64,000 bases of DNA. Source: Acestrorhynchus altus. Its lineage: Eukaryota; Chordata; Actinopteri; Characiformes; Acestrorhynchidae. The stretch spans positions 22,051,309-22,115,308 of the forward strand of contig CM067506.1 of NCBI GenBank assembly GCA_034509495.1, given 5' to 3'. Both the position numbers and the translations under genes were made by a program. This document shows, one piece after another, positions 62,575-64,000 of this stretch; within the stretch, counting starts at the first letter, position 1, and the number at the start of each line of letters is the position of its first letter. The notes beneath the pieces are model-generated. The model saw only the letters and a list, made by a program, of their open reading frames with translations, was not told the origin of the DNA and made no database searches.

Positions 62575-64000
62575 TTCATCTGAATACATATTTATTAGAT
62601 AAATATTAGGATGTCACAGCATCTAACTACATACAGTTTTGCAAGACTAAAAATCACAATTAGTTGTTTTTTCTTCTGAACAGTTTAAAATATGAAATGA
62701 TTGTACACAGAATGTACAAACCAAAAGACAACTGCCACTTTAGGCGCCAATCACCTCAGATTGTACCTTTTTTTTTTTTTTTTTTTAAATCTCAGATCAT
62801 GATATCAAAATTGTACAAACTATGAATTTGGTTACAATCTTTTGGAACCACTCCAGGTCCCACGTCCCTATCCTCCAAATTATTCCCCAGGATTTTCTTC
62901 ATCATCTTTTTTGTAGCACCTTATAGAGTACACAGGTAATGGAGCAATACACATAAGCTAAATATTACACAAAACAAATGTGTCTCGTTCCCCCCTCCCG
63001 CAGTTCCCCTAACAAGGGGGCTGGAAATATTTTACATAAGTGGGGACAAAAAGAAAATGGCGAGAGGTTCCACAGACGCTAACAAACACAGATTCATTTT
63101 ACCCAATTCGAGTCTGTTAGGAGGATGCAAGCTTTACAAATTCTAAATACACAATGCACATTCCCCTGGGGAAAATGAATACATTTCTGTTAACGTGTCT
63201 CTATTTGTCATTTACATATGTACATGCATCCCTTATGTCCCCTGCTCCTGCTTCTGCTCCTGCTCTTCCAGACCATTTCCCATTGAGACCTGTTGCTGAG
63301 TAGGGGACGAACAAACGTCTCGACTCACTACACCGCGACTACCTACACCTCAGCTTATGCTTTCTCTCCTCAATTGACTGCACTATCCACAGTAAGTGAC
63401 AGGTCTATACATGGACTACGCTCAACTTGAAGTGTGACCCAAGTGGAAGTAGAGATTTCAGTTCAGTCTAGGTCTGCATGTGTCTACAACGTGGGAACCA
63501 AAATGCGGCAGTGCAACAGTATATATAATATATATATATAAAAAAAGATATATGTGTATTAGAATTGGAGAACTGTTGCGTTTCTCCAGCTTTGAATGAT
63601 TTCAATTCAACAACAAAACATAAGGTCTGTACATTACTGCTCACTAAAAAAATGTAATACAAAATAATTTAAGATGGGAAATACGTTTTAAAATGGGCTA
63701 AAAATGCATCCAACAAAACACATTGAGAATGGTTTTCAGTTGTAAGCTCATAAAAGTGACAGTATTGCTCCAGCAGAAACCTCTAGTGAAATAGTATATC
63801 ATGAAATCATATTGCGAACATACAGTTTGATTATTAACAGAGTGTATAAATTACAGTAAAAATGGGACAAAGCGTTTGATGAATAGTATGCTATCTTGTG
63901 TGATTTAGGTGTGATGTGTAATTTCCTTTTTCTGACTGGGCAGGCTGCTGAGCTCTGGGCTTAAAACTATTTTTATATATATTTTGAACATATTCATTTG
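62575..64000 (-). other. zmiz1: Distal 3' UTR of a minus-strand gene, probably zmiz1
   Basis: No coding frame is visible. On the minus strand a poly(A) signal AATAAA (62596-62591) is followed by a T/G-rich element near 62550, as expected at a cleavage site. Upstream of it the sequence has long T-rich and A-rich UTR-like runs and a Pumilio match UGUACAUA (63224-63217). In human, ZMIZ1 lies immediately beyond PPIF and on the same strand as PPIF, which is the arrangement seen here. The gene name rests on that synteny, since no coding exon is inside the window. Confidence 0.45.

Overview
The window is vertebrate nuclear DNA, almost certainly from a teleost. Genes are broken into short exons with GT..AG introns. 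There are many simple-sequence tracts, fossil Tc1-like transposons, MITEs and a tRNA-type SINE. A short interspersed repeat (two copies) resembles one I associate with ostariophysan fishes (catfish, characins, cyprinids); this narrower placement is an inference.

Layout, left to right: (1) 1-2950, repeat-rich upstream DNA. (2) 3028-11349 (+), a seven-exon N1-acetylpolyamine oxidase gene (paox, 504 aa, ending in the peroxisomal signal SKL); its first intron carries a Tc1-like fossil and an antisense endogenous-retrovirus gag-pro fossil. (3) About 12.4-16 kb (+), a gene with one coding exon for a five-finger C2H2 zinc-finger protein that I cannot name. (4) 16823-50824 (+), zcchc24 in four coding exons (238 aa) with a 28.4-kb second intron that holds most of the non-repeat, possibly regulatory, sequence; a long 3' UTR probably follows. 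(5) 60354-57655 (-), ppif, the mitochondrial cyclophilin D gene, six exons, 188 aa. (6) 62575-64000 (-), what looks like the distal 3' UTR of another minus-strand gene, most likely zmiz1.

The order zmiz1 > ppif > < zcchc24, with ppif and zcchc24 tail to tail, matches the human 10q22.3 block as I know it, which supports the last three identifications. These are independently transcribed housekeeping and developmental genes, not an operon or pathway cluster. paox acts in peroxisomal polyamine back-conversion. ppif acts in the mitochondrial matrix (peptidyl-prolyl isomerase, permeability-transition regulator). zcchc24 is a poorly characterised zinc-knuckle protein.

I found no CRISPR array, prokaryotic system or convincing new molecular system. 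The points most worth checking are the unnamed zinc-finger gene, the promoter palindromes, the candidate regulatory islands in the zcchc24 introns, a CTCF-like site between ppif and zmiz1, and possible use of a transposon-derived poly(A) signal by ppif. Exon boundaries were read by eye from splice consensus, reading phase and family similarity; no transcript or database evidence was available.
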